A program made the position numbers and the translations under genes. Of a stretch of DNA of 30,157 bases, positions 7,967 to 16,324 are shown piece after piece. The first letter of the stretch is position 1, and each line of letters begins with the position of its first letter. The notes under the pieces are model-generated. The model saw only the letters and a list, made by a program, of their open reading frames with translations, did not search any database and was not told where the DNA came from. This stretch comes from Bacteriovoracaceae bacterium UBA1511 (GTDB lineage: Bacteria > Bdellovibrionota > Bacteriovoracia > Bacteriovoracales > Bacteriovoracaceae), in the NCBI GenBank assembly GCA_002323535.1, contig DCQT01000031.1, positions 5,968 to 36,124 of the forward strand, written 5' to 3'.

Positions 7967-10561
7967 TTGGAACGAAACAGGAAGTTAATTTTGGTAAATA
8001 AAAAGTTTATTTTTTTATTTCTCCTTTCTCTCTTATTATTTCAAAGAGATTCCTTTTCTTCTGTTATTTCAAAAAGACTTTTAATTGAGCTTGATAAACC
8101 AGGCGTTATAAATTGTGTAAGGGCCGGTGATTTAGTCATTAATTGTGAAAGTTCTTCAAAAATTAATTTACCCAATATAGACAGATCGAATTTACCAATA
8201 TCCAAAGAAATTATGGTTAATGAAAACAAATTAAGTTTGTTTTTGAAAAACAAGGAATGGGAGTTTTTTAGTTTCTCTAAACCTGGAGAAGGTAAAAAGT
8301 TCATATTAGATTTTTGGAAGAGCTCTCGAAAACAAAAGGTAATTGAACGAAAAGTTGTTACAGATATTATAAATACAAAAGTTTCCGCTGGTTCAAAAAG
8401 TTTAGATTCGAAAAAAGTTAAAAAACAACTAACTAAAAGAAAAAAAGTTAATAATTCAAAGAAAGTTATAAAAGATTTAGATTATCGTTACGGATCTGTT
8501 TTTATTTGGCCAAATAGGCCATATAGTCCTGAAGTAAATATAGGATTTAACTTTCATAGAAAAACACCTGATCAATTAATAGATATAAAAGATAGAGAAG
8601 TTGAAAAAAGCGATGAAGAAGCTCACTTACAATTAACATTTAATTTATTTAAAAAAATGAAATGGGGATTGATGTATAAGTCAATCGATCTCTTTAATCA
8701 AAAATACCCGAAGTCAAAGAACCAAGATTTTAATGAATTTTTAAAATTAAATTCTTTAATAAAAGAGCGGTATATCAACGGCAATACGACGCCGACAAAA
8801 GAAATTATATCAAGGCTTGAGCTTTTTACAGAGACCTCTGAGAACGATATATTTAATATTGCGGTAACCCGTTACCTACTCGCTTATTACTCTGAAAGTA
8901 ACAATACGTCTAAAGTCTTAGATATATCAACCAATCTTTATGTATTGGCCAGAGAGAATTATTATCCTGAAGTTTTGGCGAACAGTATTGAATTCATTTT
9001 GGCCAGTTTGTCAAAAAAAGGTGACTTGAAAAAAATAGAAAAGTTACTTTCCGATAAGGATGTAAAAAGGTTTTTACCGAAATTAAGAGTTGATGAATTT
9101 AAAATTTATGCACTTCTTGAAAAGAATCAATCAAAACGAATAATAAAAGATAATGAAAACAAAAATATTAAAGTTGTAGGAGATTTACCAAAGTCACTCC
9201 TTTTTAATCTCGCAGAGGCAAATTTTCGAGAGGGGAACTATAAAGTATCAAACAAATTATTTGATAAATATATTTCCAGGTTCTCAGATGATTTATTGGT
9301 ATCTAAGGCAAGACTAAGAATTGCTCTTGGGTATGAGCTTGAGGGTAGAGATATATCCCTAGTTAAAAGGTTATATAAAAACTCAATGAATAGATCAACG
9401 AATGTTGATGATAGATTTGAAGCTGCTATTAGATATGTAGGGGTGAGTTATTTAAGATCAAATTCAAAAATTGAATATTCTGATGCAGAAACTTTCTTAG
9501 AGTTACCAAAAGAATTAGAAAAAACTAGTATTTCAAATAATCATAAAAAATTATTGTGGTTAACTAGACTGAGAAGTTTTATTGTCGCAAAGAAGTATAA
9601 TCTTGCTTTTAATTATTATCAAAAACTCCCAATTGAAACGTTGAAAATGGGAGATCGTAAGGTATTTTATGGGGACTTTAGTGAAATAATTCTTGGCAAA
9701 ATGAATGATGAATTTAACAGGCAATCATATTCAAGTGTCATCGCTACATATTCATTACTTGAGGATAGAAAAAATTATTTTGTCCCTAAAAGAGCTGGTC
9801 ATTCATACATTGAGTCTGCAAGCTACCTGTCCTTGGGGGTGGAGAAATCGTCAGCGGAGTCTCTAAGAGCAGCAAGAATGATTGATACTGATGAGGATAT
9901 ATATCCAAACTGGGTGACAAAAAATGTGATAAAAAGTTTGAGACATACCTTGGAGATTGTTAAGTTTGAGTTAGCACTAAAAGAGAGTAACTTTAATAAG
10001 GCTTCCGAGGTTTTAAGTGCCTTAAAAAATAAAGAATTAAAAAATCAATTGTCGTTAAAGATGATTTTCAAACAAAGAAAATATAAAGAATTCGTTAAAA
10101 AAGCAGAAAGTTTTATAGTCTCGGACCAAAATAAAAAACTATCTCCAGAACAGCTAAGTGCATTTGTTAAAAATTATTGTTTTTCCTTAGTGATGACGGG
10201 AAAATTTAAAAAGTCTAAAGATGTACTATTATCCTCTTTTGAAAATGATTTTATAAAAAATAAAGATGAAGGGAATCTTGAATATATTCTTCTTAATTTA
10301 ATTGAATACTACTCATCACCTAAGTTCTCAGATAAGGATTTTGATTCACTTCTTACTAAATATGATCGTTTTTTTCCTAGTGGAGAGTGGAGATCAAAGG
10401 TTGACTTTATTACGGCCAAAAAGAATTTTTCATTAGGTAATGAAGAGGAAGGAAAAAGAAAGCTTGAAAAAGTTATTAATAACAAAAATACAAAAGAATA
10501 TCTTAAGGAGTTAGCAAAGAGTGAATTAGCACTCATTAAAATAAAACAAAAAACCATATAG
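7967..10561 (+). CDS. Exported helical-repeat (TPR-like) protein heading the flagellar cluster; possible PflA-like motor scaffold
   Basis: An 864-residue protein. Residues 12-28 form a hydrophobic signal or anchor after a basic start, so the bulk should be periplasmic. Residues about 35-120 look beta-rich, with alternating hydrophobic strands such as LSLFLKNKEWEFFSF and KFILDFW, somewhat like an AMIN-type domain. Residues about 121-170 are a Lys/Ser-rich linker, and about 210-864 consist of amphipathic helix pairs of TPR/SEL-like spacing (for example SLLFNLAEANFREGNYKVSN). This beta-domain / linker / helical-solenoid layout resembles PflA, the periplasmic motor scaffold of Campylobacter and Helicobacter; that is structural inference, not detected homology. 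TTG at 7967 has ACAGGA upstream; an in-frame TTG at 7991 after AGGAAG is an alternative. Codons are more A/T-rich than in the flagellar genes that follow. Confidence 0.75.
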   Translation: MERNRKLILVNKKFIFLFLLSLLLFQRDSFSSVISKRLLIELDKPGVINCVRAGDLVINCESSSKINLPNIDRSNLPISKEIMVNENKLSLFLKNKEWEFFSFSKPGEGKKFILDFWKSSRKQKVIERKVVTDIINTKVSAGSKSLDSKKVKKQLTKRKKVNNSKKVIKDLDYRYGSVFIWPNRPYSPEVNIGFNFHRKTPDQLIDIKDREVEKSDEEAHLQLTFNLFKKMKWGLMYKSIDLFNQKYPKSKNQDFNEFLKLNSLIKERYINGNTTPTKEIISRLELFTETSENDIFNIAVTRYLLAYYSESNNTSKVLDISTNLYVLARENYYPEVLANSIEFILASLSKKGDLKKIEKLLSDKDVKRFLPKLRVDEFKIYALLEKNQSKRIIKDNENKNIKVVGDLPKSLLFNLAEANFREGNYKVSNKLFDKYISRFSDDLLVSKARLRIALGYELEGRDISLVKRLYKNSMNRSTNVDDRFEAAIRYVGVSYLRSNSKIEYSDAETFLELPKELEKTSISNNHKKLLWLTRLRSFIVAKKYNLAFNYYQKLPIETLKMGDRKVFYGDFSEIILGKMNDEFNRQSYSSVIATYSLLEDRKNYFVPKRAGHSYIESASYLSLGVEKSSAESLRAARMIDTDEDIYPNWVTKNVIKSLRHTLEIVKFELALKESNFNKASEVLSALKNKELKNQLSLKMIFKQRKYKEFVKKAESFIVSDQNKKLSPEQLSAFVKNYCFSLVMTGKFKKSKDVLLSSFENDFIKNKDEGNLEYILLNLIEYYSSPKFSDKDFDSLLTKYDRFFPSGEWRSKVDFITAKKNFSLGNEEEGKRKLEKVINNKNTKEYLKELAKSELALIKIKQKTI

Positions 10562-10589
10562 TTTCTTCTCAAGGAATGAGATTGATGAC

Positions 10590-10596
10590 AGGAGGT
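10590..10596 (+). promoter_or_regulatory. Strong ribosome binding site that fixes the regulator start
   Basis: AGGAGGT at 10590-10596 lies 3 bases before the ATG at 10600. The alternative in-frame ATG at 10576 has only AAGGA directly abutting it, so 10600 is the better start. Confidence 0.7.
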
Positions 10597-10599
10597 CAA

Positions 10600-11529
10600 A
10601 TGGAAACTGTGAATGTAAGTTTGTTCGGGCAAGATCCCAAAGTTCAAAAAGCTGTTTCGACAGCAAAAAATGTCTCGGTGACTAAAGCACCTGTGTTGAT
10701 CTCAGGTGAGGCTGGAGTTGGTAAAAGGACTCTTGCTAGTTTTATTCATCAGAACTCAAATAGAGAGTCGGGACCTTTGGAGTTTGTAGATTGCTCGGGC
10801 GATAGTGTTGAGGTCGAGAATAAAATTTTAGGCTACAGAGATGAAGAGACGGGATCTTTTAACAAGGGAGTCCTAGAACGTGCAAACGGAGGCACTGTTG
10901 TTCTATGCAACGTTGATGGACTTGCAGAAACATTTCAAAAAAGGCTCCATGGAATTTTCCTTGAGCTCGACGATTATGATATTGATCTAAGAATTGTTTC
11001 AACTACAACAAAAAATCTATCAAAGCTAGTGGGAGCAGGTAGATTTTATAGAGGTCTATATAACGTAATTTCATCAAACTCAATTAACCTAATCCCTCTT
11101 CGTGAAAGACAAGATGACTTACTAATGCTTGCACAAAAATTTGTGAGTGAATTATCTAATGGGCAAAAAAGTTTTTCACCTGAAGGAATTCAGAAAATTT
11201 TATCTCATTATTGGACTCATAATATTTGCGAATTAAGATCGGTTGTAGAGGCAAGTATTGAAAAAGCAGAGAACGATGTAATGACAGAAAATGAAGTTCT
11301 TATAGGTGAAAGACGTGTTTCTGCTATGATGAGTGATGATGATTCAGAGGGAATTCGACTGATGAGCCTTAAAGATGCAGAGAAACTTTTAATCAAAAAA
11401 GCATTGATTCACACGTCAGAGAATAGAACTCAAGCTGCCAAGATTCTCGGTGTTTCAATTAGAACACTTAGAAACAAAATTAATGAGTACCGATCAGACG
11501 GGAACACGTACTTCGTTAATTTAAGGTAG
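10600..11529 (+). CDS. Degenerate NtrC-family (sigma-54 interaction-like) regulator with Fis-type HTH
   Basis: From the ATG at 10600 the protein has 309 residues: an AAA+-like domain (about 5-240) with no receiver domain before it, and a C-terminal Fis-type helix-turn-helix (259-299, NRTQAAKILGVSIRTLRNKI). Walker A is kept (GEAGVGK, 36-42). Compared with active enhancer-binding proteins, GAFTGA is GSFNKG (85-90), the Walker B Asp-Glu is Cys103-Asn104, the sensor I Asn is Thr137, and both arginine-finger positions of the FREDLYYRL motif are non-Arg (FYRGLYNVI, 149-157). PLRERQDD (166-173) persists. It lies 10 bases before flgB, the place of FlbD/FleQ-type regulators in related clusters. Inference: it binds flagellar-gene DNA but probably cannot hydrolyse ATP or remodel sigma-54 itself; repressor, partner subunit or scaffold roles fit better. 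Confidence 0.85.
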   Translation: METVNVSLFGQDPKVQKAVSTAKNVSVTKAPVLISGEAGVGKRTLASFIHQNSNRESGPLEFVDCSGDSVEVENKILGYRDEETGSFNKGVLERANGGTVVLCNVDGLAETFQKRLHGIFLELDDYDIDLRIVSTTTKNLSKLVGAGRFYRGLYNVISSNSINLIPLRERQDDLLMLAQKFVSELSNGQKSFSPEGIQKILSHYWTHNICELRSVVEASIEKAENDVMTENEVLIGERRVSAMMSDDDSEGIRLMSLKDAEKLLIKKALIHTSENRTQAAKILGVSIRTLRNKINEYRSDGNTYFVNLR

Positions 11530-11539
11530 AGGTAACCTA

Positions 11540-11947
11540 ATGAGCTTTAACGATAAAACAATCGATGCTCTTGCGACTGCCTTAAACTTTCGGCAGATGC
11601 GTCAAGAAATTATCGCCTCTAATATCGCTAATAGCGAAACTCCTGGCTACAAAGCGAAACGAATTGATTTCGAGGAGGCTCTTGCAAGAGCACTAGATGT
11701 TGATGGACAAAGTTCATTGAAAGCAACCGATAAAAGACACTTTAATGTTGGGCAAGGAGATATTTCGAATATCTCCCCCGACATTTATGAAGATCCGAAT
11801 GGACAAGTTACTGCAAACGGCAACACAGTTGATCGTGATAAAGAAATGGCCTTAATGGCCGAAAATAAAATTCTTTATGATGCTGCAATTCAACTATTAA
11901 ATAAAAAACTTAGCTTAAAAAAATATATTTTAAGCTCAGAGAGGTAA
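11540..11947 (+). CDS. flgB: Flagellar basal-body rod protein FlgB
   Basis: A proximal rod subunit exported by the flagellar type III system into the periplasm. The 135 residues are a normal length. The N-terminal rod/hook signature is present: ALNFRQMRQEIIASNIANSE (14-33) followed by TPGYKAKRIDFEEAL, and the C-terminal helix NKILYDAAIQLLNKKLSLKKY matches the family's end. No cleavable signal peptide is expected, since export uses the T3SS. GAGGT at 11529-11533 precedes the ATG by 6 bases. It begins 10 bases after the regulator stop and is followed after 3 bases by flgC, which fits one polycistronic message. Confidence 0.97.
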   Translation: MSFNDKTIDALATALNFRQMRQEIIASNIANSETPGYKAKRIDFEEALARALDVDGQSSLKATDKRHFNVGQGDISNISPDIYEDPNGQVTANGNTVDRDKEMALMAENKILYDAAIQLLNKKLSLKKYILSSER

Positions 11948-11950
11948 TAG

Positions 11951-12388
11951 ATGGATTTTTTAACGGGATTAAAAATTAGCTCTTCGGCATTAAAAGCACA
12001 GAGAACTAGAATGGGCGCGATCTCTTCAAATATAGCAAATGCACAAACGACAAGAACCGCTGAGGGGGGTGCATATCGTCCCAAGGAAGTTGTTTTTGGC
12101 GCCGAGCCGGCAAAGGAGAGCTTTGGTGATATCCTGGCGGGAGAACTTGAAGAGTATGGACAAAAGGTTCATGCAAAAGAAGTGATTAGCTCCAATAGAC
12201 CTCCGATTTTAAAGTATGAACCAAATCATCCAGATGCAAATGACCAAGGGTATGTAGCGTACCCAGATATCAATGTGATGAAAGAAACAGCAGATATGAT
12301 TTCAGCTTCAAGGCACTACGAAGCAAATGTTAATGCATTTAACACGACAAAAAGTATGGCAATAAAAGGTTTAGAAATAGGAAGATAA
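11951..12388 (+). CDS. flgC: Flagellar basal-body rod protein FlgC
   Basis: The second proximal rod protein, stacked on FlgB. The 145 residues start MDFLTGLKISSSALKAQRTR, with the rod-family SSNIANAQTTRT motif (25-36) and the FlgC-typical GYVAYPDINVMKETADMISA near the C-terminus, ending in a helix that packs in the rod core (HYEANVNAFNTTKSMAIKGL). GAGAGG at 11939-11944, inside the end of flgB, acts as the ribosome site; the spacing between genes is 3 bases. Nothing looks truncated. Confidence 0.97.
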   Translation: MDFLTGLKISSSALKAQRTRMGAISSNIANAQTTRTAEGGAYRPKEVVFGAEPAKESFGDILAGELEEYGQKVHAKEVISSNRPPILKYEPNHPDANDQGYVAYPDINVMKETADMISASRHYEANVNAFNTTKSMAIKGLEIGR

Positions 12389-12398
12389 GGAGCTTTAG

Positions 12399-12761
12399 AT
12401 GGCAATTGAATCAAATTCTTCAGTAATGAACATAATTAAAAATCAAGATGCTAAGTCATGGACTTCAAAAATTGACTCCCAAACTAAGAGCAAACGTCTC
12501 TCTGATATAAATCTTGAAGAGCTTGGTGATGTAAAACCGGCAAAATCATTTACCGAGTTACTTGCTGAAAATTTAAGTAAAGTTAACCAAATGCAAAATG
12601 AAGCAAACTCAGCAATTCAAAAACTTGCGAGTGGGGAAAGTAAAAATATTCACGAAACAATGTTAGCTGTGGAAAAAGCGGATATTGCATTTAAAACAAT
12701 GAATCAAATCCGTGGAAAATTACTTGATGCTTATAAAGAAATAATGAGAATGCAAGTCTAA
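12399..12761 (+). CDS. fliE: Flagellar hook-basal body complex protein FliE
   Basis: The adaptor between the FliF MS ring and the FlgB/FlgC rod, exported early by the flagellar T3SS. The 120 residues have a variable Ser/Lys-rich N-terminal third and the conserved C-terminal part: SFTELLAENLSKVNQMQNEA, LASGESKNIHETMLAVEKAD and the terminal helix AFKTMNQIRGKLLDAYKEIMRMQV. All are FliE hallmarks. AAGGAG at 12387-12392 precedes the ATG by 6 bases and the gap from flgC is 10 bases. Confidence 0.96.
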   Translation: MAIESNSSVMNIIKNQDAKSWTSKIDSQTKSKRLSDINLEELGDVKPAKSFTELLAENLSKVNQMQNEANSAIQKLASGESKNIHETMLAVEKADIAFKTMNQIRGKLLDAYKEIMRMQV

Positions 12762-12774
12762 ATAAGGGGATCCT

Positions 12775-14463
12775 TTGCAAGATGTAATTGATAAAATTAT
12801 AAAAAACTTTTCTGAATTTTTTTCAGCGCTTACTGCTTCAAAAAAGATTAGTTTGATTACTTTGATTGTTCTTATAGTGGGGGCAATGAGTGGGTTCGTG
12901 ATTTGGGCATCAAAAACAGATTATAAGATTTTATACTCTGATCTCAATAGAGAAGATGCAAAACAACTAAGTCTACTTCTTGAAGATAAAAAAATCCCAT
13001 ATCAAACGTCAGAGGATGGTAAAACTATTAAGATTCCAGAAGGAATGGTAAATAGATTCCGAATGGAAGTTGCAACAATGGGAGTCAACTTTTCTGGAAC
13101 TGTTGGATACGAAGTTTTTGATAAGCAAAGTTTTGGCACAACGAGCTTTGTTCAAAAAGTTAATAAGCAGAGAGCGCTCGAAGGGGAGCTTGTTAAAACA
13201 ATCATGTACATAAAGGGTGTTAAGCGGGCAAGAGTTCACTTGTCTATACCAGAATCAAGTCCATTTGTTTCAGAACAAAAACCCCCTAGTGCATCAGTCA
13301 TTCTTGAGTTAGGCAATGGAGTTAAGTTAACAAAAGAAGAAGTTAAAGGAGTTTCTCAGTTAGTTAGTTCCTCAGTCGAAGGAATGAGAGTTGAAGATGT
13401 TGTTATTCTTGATAACAGAGGAAAGAAGTTATCAGAAAATATTGGGGACGAAATGACCTCTTACACTGCTAATAGGGTTGCTCTCGAACAACAAATGGGC
13501 AGAAAGTTTGAAGAAAAGGTTGAGGACATACTTACTAAAGTTGTTGGTGAAGGGAAGGTAATTGCAAAGGTTACTGTCAATCTTGATTTTACAGAACAGG
13601 TTGGCACTGAAACTAGTTATGATCAAGAGAATTCAGCAGTGCTCAGTGAAGTTGTAAATTCTCAAAAATTAAATGGAAGACGTCCTGCTCCTCAAGGAGT
13701 ACCTGGGGCAAGATCGAACCTACCAGGAGAACAGCCTCAACCGGGAGTCCCCGAAACAACAAATAATGTAGACAAGGAATTAAAAACGAGAAATTACAAT
13801 GTACCCACGAAGGTGACTAAGTTTAAAAATCCTACTGCCGGTGTAAAAAATATTTCAGTCGCTGTAATGATAGACGGCAAGAGAGTTCCTCAAATTGGAG
13901 AAAATGGAAGTCCTGTTCTTGATAAAAACGAGGAAGCAGTGATGGTATATCAAGAGTGGTCCCAAGCTGACTTGGAGAATTTCTCAGCGATTGTTTCCTC
14001 AGCAATTGGGCTTAGTAATCGTAGAGGTGATAATATTGTTATAAAGAATATGGAGTTCGTGCAAGAGGACTTAGCTGATGTCGATAAGATGCTTAGAGAG
14101 CAACAAATAAGAGAGCTTATTAGTAATATCGTTAAGTACTTGGCCATTGGAATAATAGTAAGTTTATTTTTCTTCTTTGTTGTTAGGCCATTCATCCAGT
14201 GGGTGACAGATAATACAGTTGAATCAGTTGAAGACTTCCTTCCAAAAACTCTAGAAGAATTAGAAAAAGTTCAGGTTAATCAAAAATTACCAGGCCTCGA
14301 GGAGGCTCTTCCACAAATTGAAGAGAAGCTTAATCCGGAAAAGATTGAAGGTAATTTATTAAGAGAAAAAATAGTACAACTTGTTCAGGATAATCCATCA
14401 AAAGCAGCTCAAATTGTTCATGAGATGATTCATTCTGATCACAATAATAAAGAGATTGCTTAA
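12775..14463 (+). CDS. fliF: Flagellar MS-ring protein FliF
   Basis: Forms the inner-membrane MS ring that houses the export gate and carries FliG. The 562 residues match the family length. Transmembrane segment 1 is at about 25-45 (ISLITLIVLIVGAMSGFVIW) and segment 2 at about 454-477 (KYLAIGIIVSLFFFFVV). Between them lie the two ring-building domains, including KVNKQRALEGELVKTI and VKRARVHLSIPE, and a Pro/Gly-rich loop (300-330). The cytoplasmic C-terminal tail (EKIVQLVQDNPSKAAQIVHEM) is the FliG-binding helix region. The start is TTG at 12775, supported by AAGGGGA (12764-12770) just upstream and by the absence of an upstream in-frame alternative after the fliE stop. Confidence 0.97.
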   Translation: MQDVIDKIIKNFSEFFSALTASKKISLITLIVLIVGAMSGFVIWASKTDYKILYSDLNREDAKQLSLLLEDKKIPYQTSEDGKTIKIPEGMVNRFRMEVATMGVNFSGTVGYEVFDKQSFGTTSFVQKVNKQRALEGELVKTIMYIKGVKRARVHLSIPESSPFVSEQKPPSASVILELGNGVKLTKEEVKGVSQLVSSSVEGMRVEDVVILDNRGKKLSENIGDEMTSYTANRVALEQQMGRKFEEKVEDILTKVVGEGKVIAKVTVNLDFTEQVGTETSYDQENSAVLSEVVNSQKLNGRRPAPQGVPGARSNLPGEQPQPGVPETTNNVDKELKTRNYNVPTKVTKFKNPTAGVKNISVAVMIDGKRVPQIGENGSPVLDKNEEAVMVYQEWSQADLENFSAIVSSAIGLSNRRGDNIVIKNMEFVQEDLADVDKMLREQQIRELISNIVKYLAIGIIVSLFFFFVVRPFIQWVTDNTVESVEDFLPKTLEELEKVQVNQKLPGLEEALPQIEEKLNPEKIEGNLLREKIVQLVQDNPSKAAQIVHEMIHSDHNNKEIA

Positions 14464-14477
14464 CTTAGGAGAAACTT

Positions 14478-15515
14478 GTGTCACGTGCTGCCTCAGATTT
14501 AGATCCAGATATTGAATACTCCTTAATGAGTGGGCAAGAAAGGGCAGCGATCCTTCTTAGTTCTCTTGGTTCATCAACTGCGCAACTCGTTTTTCAGCAT
14601 CTTAAAGATAATGATGTAAAGCGAATGATCAATGCAATGGCGACAGTTAAGAAAGCACCGATCTGGCTAGTGAAAAAGTGCCTCGAAGAGTTTTATTCTT
14701 CGTTGAATGAAGATCTCGATTTACTTTTCTCTGAAAATAGAGGTCGAGATTTTATAATCAACACTCTGGGAGAAGACCGAGCTAAGCAACTTCTAGGACA
14801 AGTAGTAGAAACAGGAGCTAGTAATACACTAGAGAGTTTAGAGTTAGTTGATACAAGAACTCTTGCAAACTTTCTAATTAATGAGCATCCACAAACGATA
14901 TCACTTATAATTGCTCATTTAAAGCCAGAGAAGAAGGTTGAGGTTATTAGAAAAATTCCTGAGCATCTTCAAAGTGAAATTGTTCTTCGAATAGCGAATT
15001 TAGATTATGTTTCACCTGAACTGATCTCTCAATTGGATGATGTACTAAAGTCGGAACTTTCAACGCTTGGAAGTATCGATACAAATCAGATCGGTGGTGT
15101 AGAGCCTATCGCTGATATGTTAAATCTTATGGATAAGTCTAATGAGAAAAATATTATGAACCGTGTTGAGGATAAGGACCCTGAGCTGGCAGAGGAGATT
15201 AGAAAACTGATGTTCGTCTTTGAAGACCTTGTTTTTGTTGATGATAAAGGTATTCAAAACCTACTAAAAGAGGTTGATCAGAGTAAGTTAGTTATTGCCC
15301 TTAAGACAGCTCCTGAGGAGATTAAGGCAAAATTATTTAAAAATATGTCTGGTAGAGCAGCACAACTATTACAAGAAGACCTAGACTCTCTAGGGCCTAC
15401 AAAGCTTTCCGATGTTGAAAAAGCGCAAAATGAAATTGTTCAAAAAGCGAAGGATCTAGAGGCTTCAGGGAAGGCATTTATCTCAAGAGGAAAAGAGGGA
15501 GATGCTCTTGTATAA
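14478..15515 (+). CDS. fliG: Flagellar motor switch protein FliG
   Basis: The rotor protein of the C ring that binds FliF and contacts the stator. It has 345 residues. The N-terminal FliF-binding part begins MSGQERAAILLSSLG (about 18-32). The middle domain has the EHPQTISLIIAHLKPEKK segment containing the family EHPQT motif. The C-terminal torque domain includes FEDLVFVDDKGIQNLLKEVD and MSGRAAQLLQEDLDSLGP, with the charged residues expected for stator contact. The start is GTG at 14478, with TAGGAG (14466-14471) 6 bases upstream. FliM and FliN are not in this window. Confidence 0.97.
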   Translation: MSRAASDLDPDIEYSLMSGQERAAILLSSLGSSTAQLVFQHLKDNDVKRMINAMATVKKAPIWLVKKCLEEFYSSLNEDLDLLFSENRGRDFIINTLGEDRAKQLLGQVVETGASNTLESLELVDTRTLANFLINEHPQTISLIIAHLKPEKKVEVIRKIPEHLQSEIVLRIANLDYVSPELISQLDDVLKSELSTLGSIDTNQIGGVEPIADMLNLMDKSNEKNIMNRVEDKDPELAEEIRKLMFVFEDLVFVDDKGIQNLLKEVDQSKLVIALKTAPEEIKAKLFKNMSGRAAQLLQEDLDSLGPTKLSDVEKAQNEIVQKAKDLEASGKAFISRGKEGDALV

Positions 15516-15529
15516 GACAAGGAATTTAA

Positions 15530-16324
15530 ATGAGTAGTGTTATAAAAAATTATTCATTCTCAGAAATTTCGGCAGATAATAGTTCTGAAGGAAAAGGGAA
15601 AAAATATAAAGAATTTTCACTCGTGGATATTGAGAATATTAAGTCGAAGGTAAATCCTAAAGTTTTAGAATTCGAACGAAAGAATAGTCAGGAAAAAAGC
15701 TTTTTAATTGATAAAAATGTCGAAATGCACAGAGGGCTTCTCGAAAATAAGCTAGCTGAACAACGGAAAAAAATAAATGATATCGTTGAACGAGAAATAA
15801 AGATTATAAAAAAAGAAACGGTCGATTCAGCTTTTAAAGAGGGAATAGAAAAAGCGAGTAAAGAAGTTTGGCAAAAAGAAACAGATTTAATCAATAAAAG
15901 ATTAGAGAAGTTTGACGAAATGATCAAAAGCTTTGAATCTTACTTCTCAGAAGTGCAAAAATTACAAGAAGAAAATTTCTTAAATATAATAAGATCAGTG
16001 ACTAAGTGGGTGACAAAAAAAGAAAATCTTCAGTCAGACTATTTGAAAAATTTACTCGTTCAAACTATTGATAGCGAACAATGCAAAGAAAAGGCAGTGC
16101 TCTACTACAATCCAAATATGAATGATGTATATTCTGCCGAAATTCAGAAGCTAAAAGATCACTATAAAGACAGTTCTACCGTGAGTTTCCTAGAAAGTTC
16201 TGCTGTTGATGTAGATGAATTGGAAATCGAAACTTCAAATAAGTTTTTGAAGTTAGGTTTGAGCTCTCAATTCAAAATTATTGACGAAATATTTGATAAT
16301 TTTCAGGAAGACAACAGTGTTTGA
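15530..16324 (+). CDS. fliH: Flagellar assembly protein FliH
   Basis: A cytoplasmic regulator of the export ATPase FliI, by position and architecture. The 264-residue protein has a poorly conserved N-terminal third, then a long charged coiled-coil part (about 60-150, rich in Lys/Glu with KRLEKFDEMIKSFESYFSEV), and a C-terminal domain with the FliH/HrpE-like pattern (NIIRSVTKWVTKKE, LNLLVQTID-like helix, and the terminal SNKFLKLGLSSQFKIIDEIF). AAGGA at 15519-15523 lies 7 bases before the ATG. The 3' end overlaps the chosen fliI start by 8 bases. Sequence conservation of FliH is low, so the call leans on its slot between fliG and fliI. Confidence 0.88.
   Translation: MSSVIKNYSFSEISADNSSEGKGKKYKEFSLVDIENIKSKVNPKVLEFERKNSQEKSFLIDKNVEMHRGLLENKLAEQRKKINDIVEREIKIIKKETVDSAFKEGIEKASKEVWQKETDLINKRLEKFDEMIKSFESYFSEVQKLQEENFLNIIRSVTKWVTKKENLQSDYLKNLLVQTIDSEQCKEKAVLYYNPNMNDVYSAEIQKLKDHYKDSSTVSFLESSAVDVDELEIETSNKFLKLGLSSQFKIIDEIFDNFQEDNSV
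16305..16310 (+). promoter_or_regulatory. Ribosome binding site choosing the fliI start
   Basis: AGGAAG at 16305-16310, inside the end of fliH, is 6 bases before GTG 16317. The alternative TTG at 16281, which would add 12 non-conserved residues, has no such site. Confidence 0.6.

Noticed and set aside
10576..10599. Longer form of the regulator from ATG 10576
   Set aside because: There is only an abutting AAGGA, while ATG 10600 has AGGAGGT.
11708..11733. CAAAGTTC-N10-ACCGATAA, resembling a sigma-28 flagellar promoter inside flgB
   Set aside because: It lies inside conserved flgB coding sequence, the spacer is one base short of the usual 11, and the genes downstream are early rod genes not expected under sigma-28.
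16281..16316. Longer fliI starting at TTG 16281
   Set aside because: The extra 12 residues are not like FliI, lie fully within fliH and have no ribosome site; GTG 16317 has AGGAAG at good spacing.
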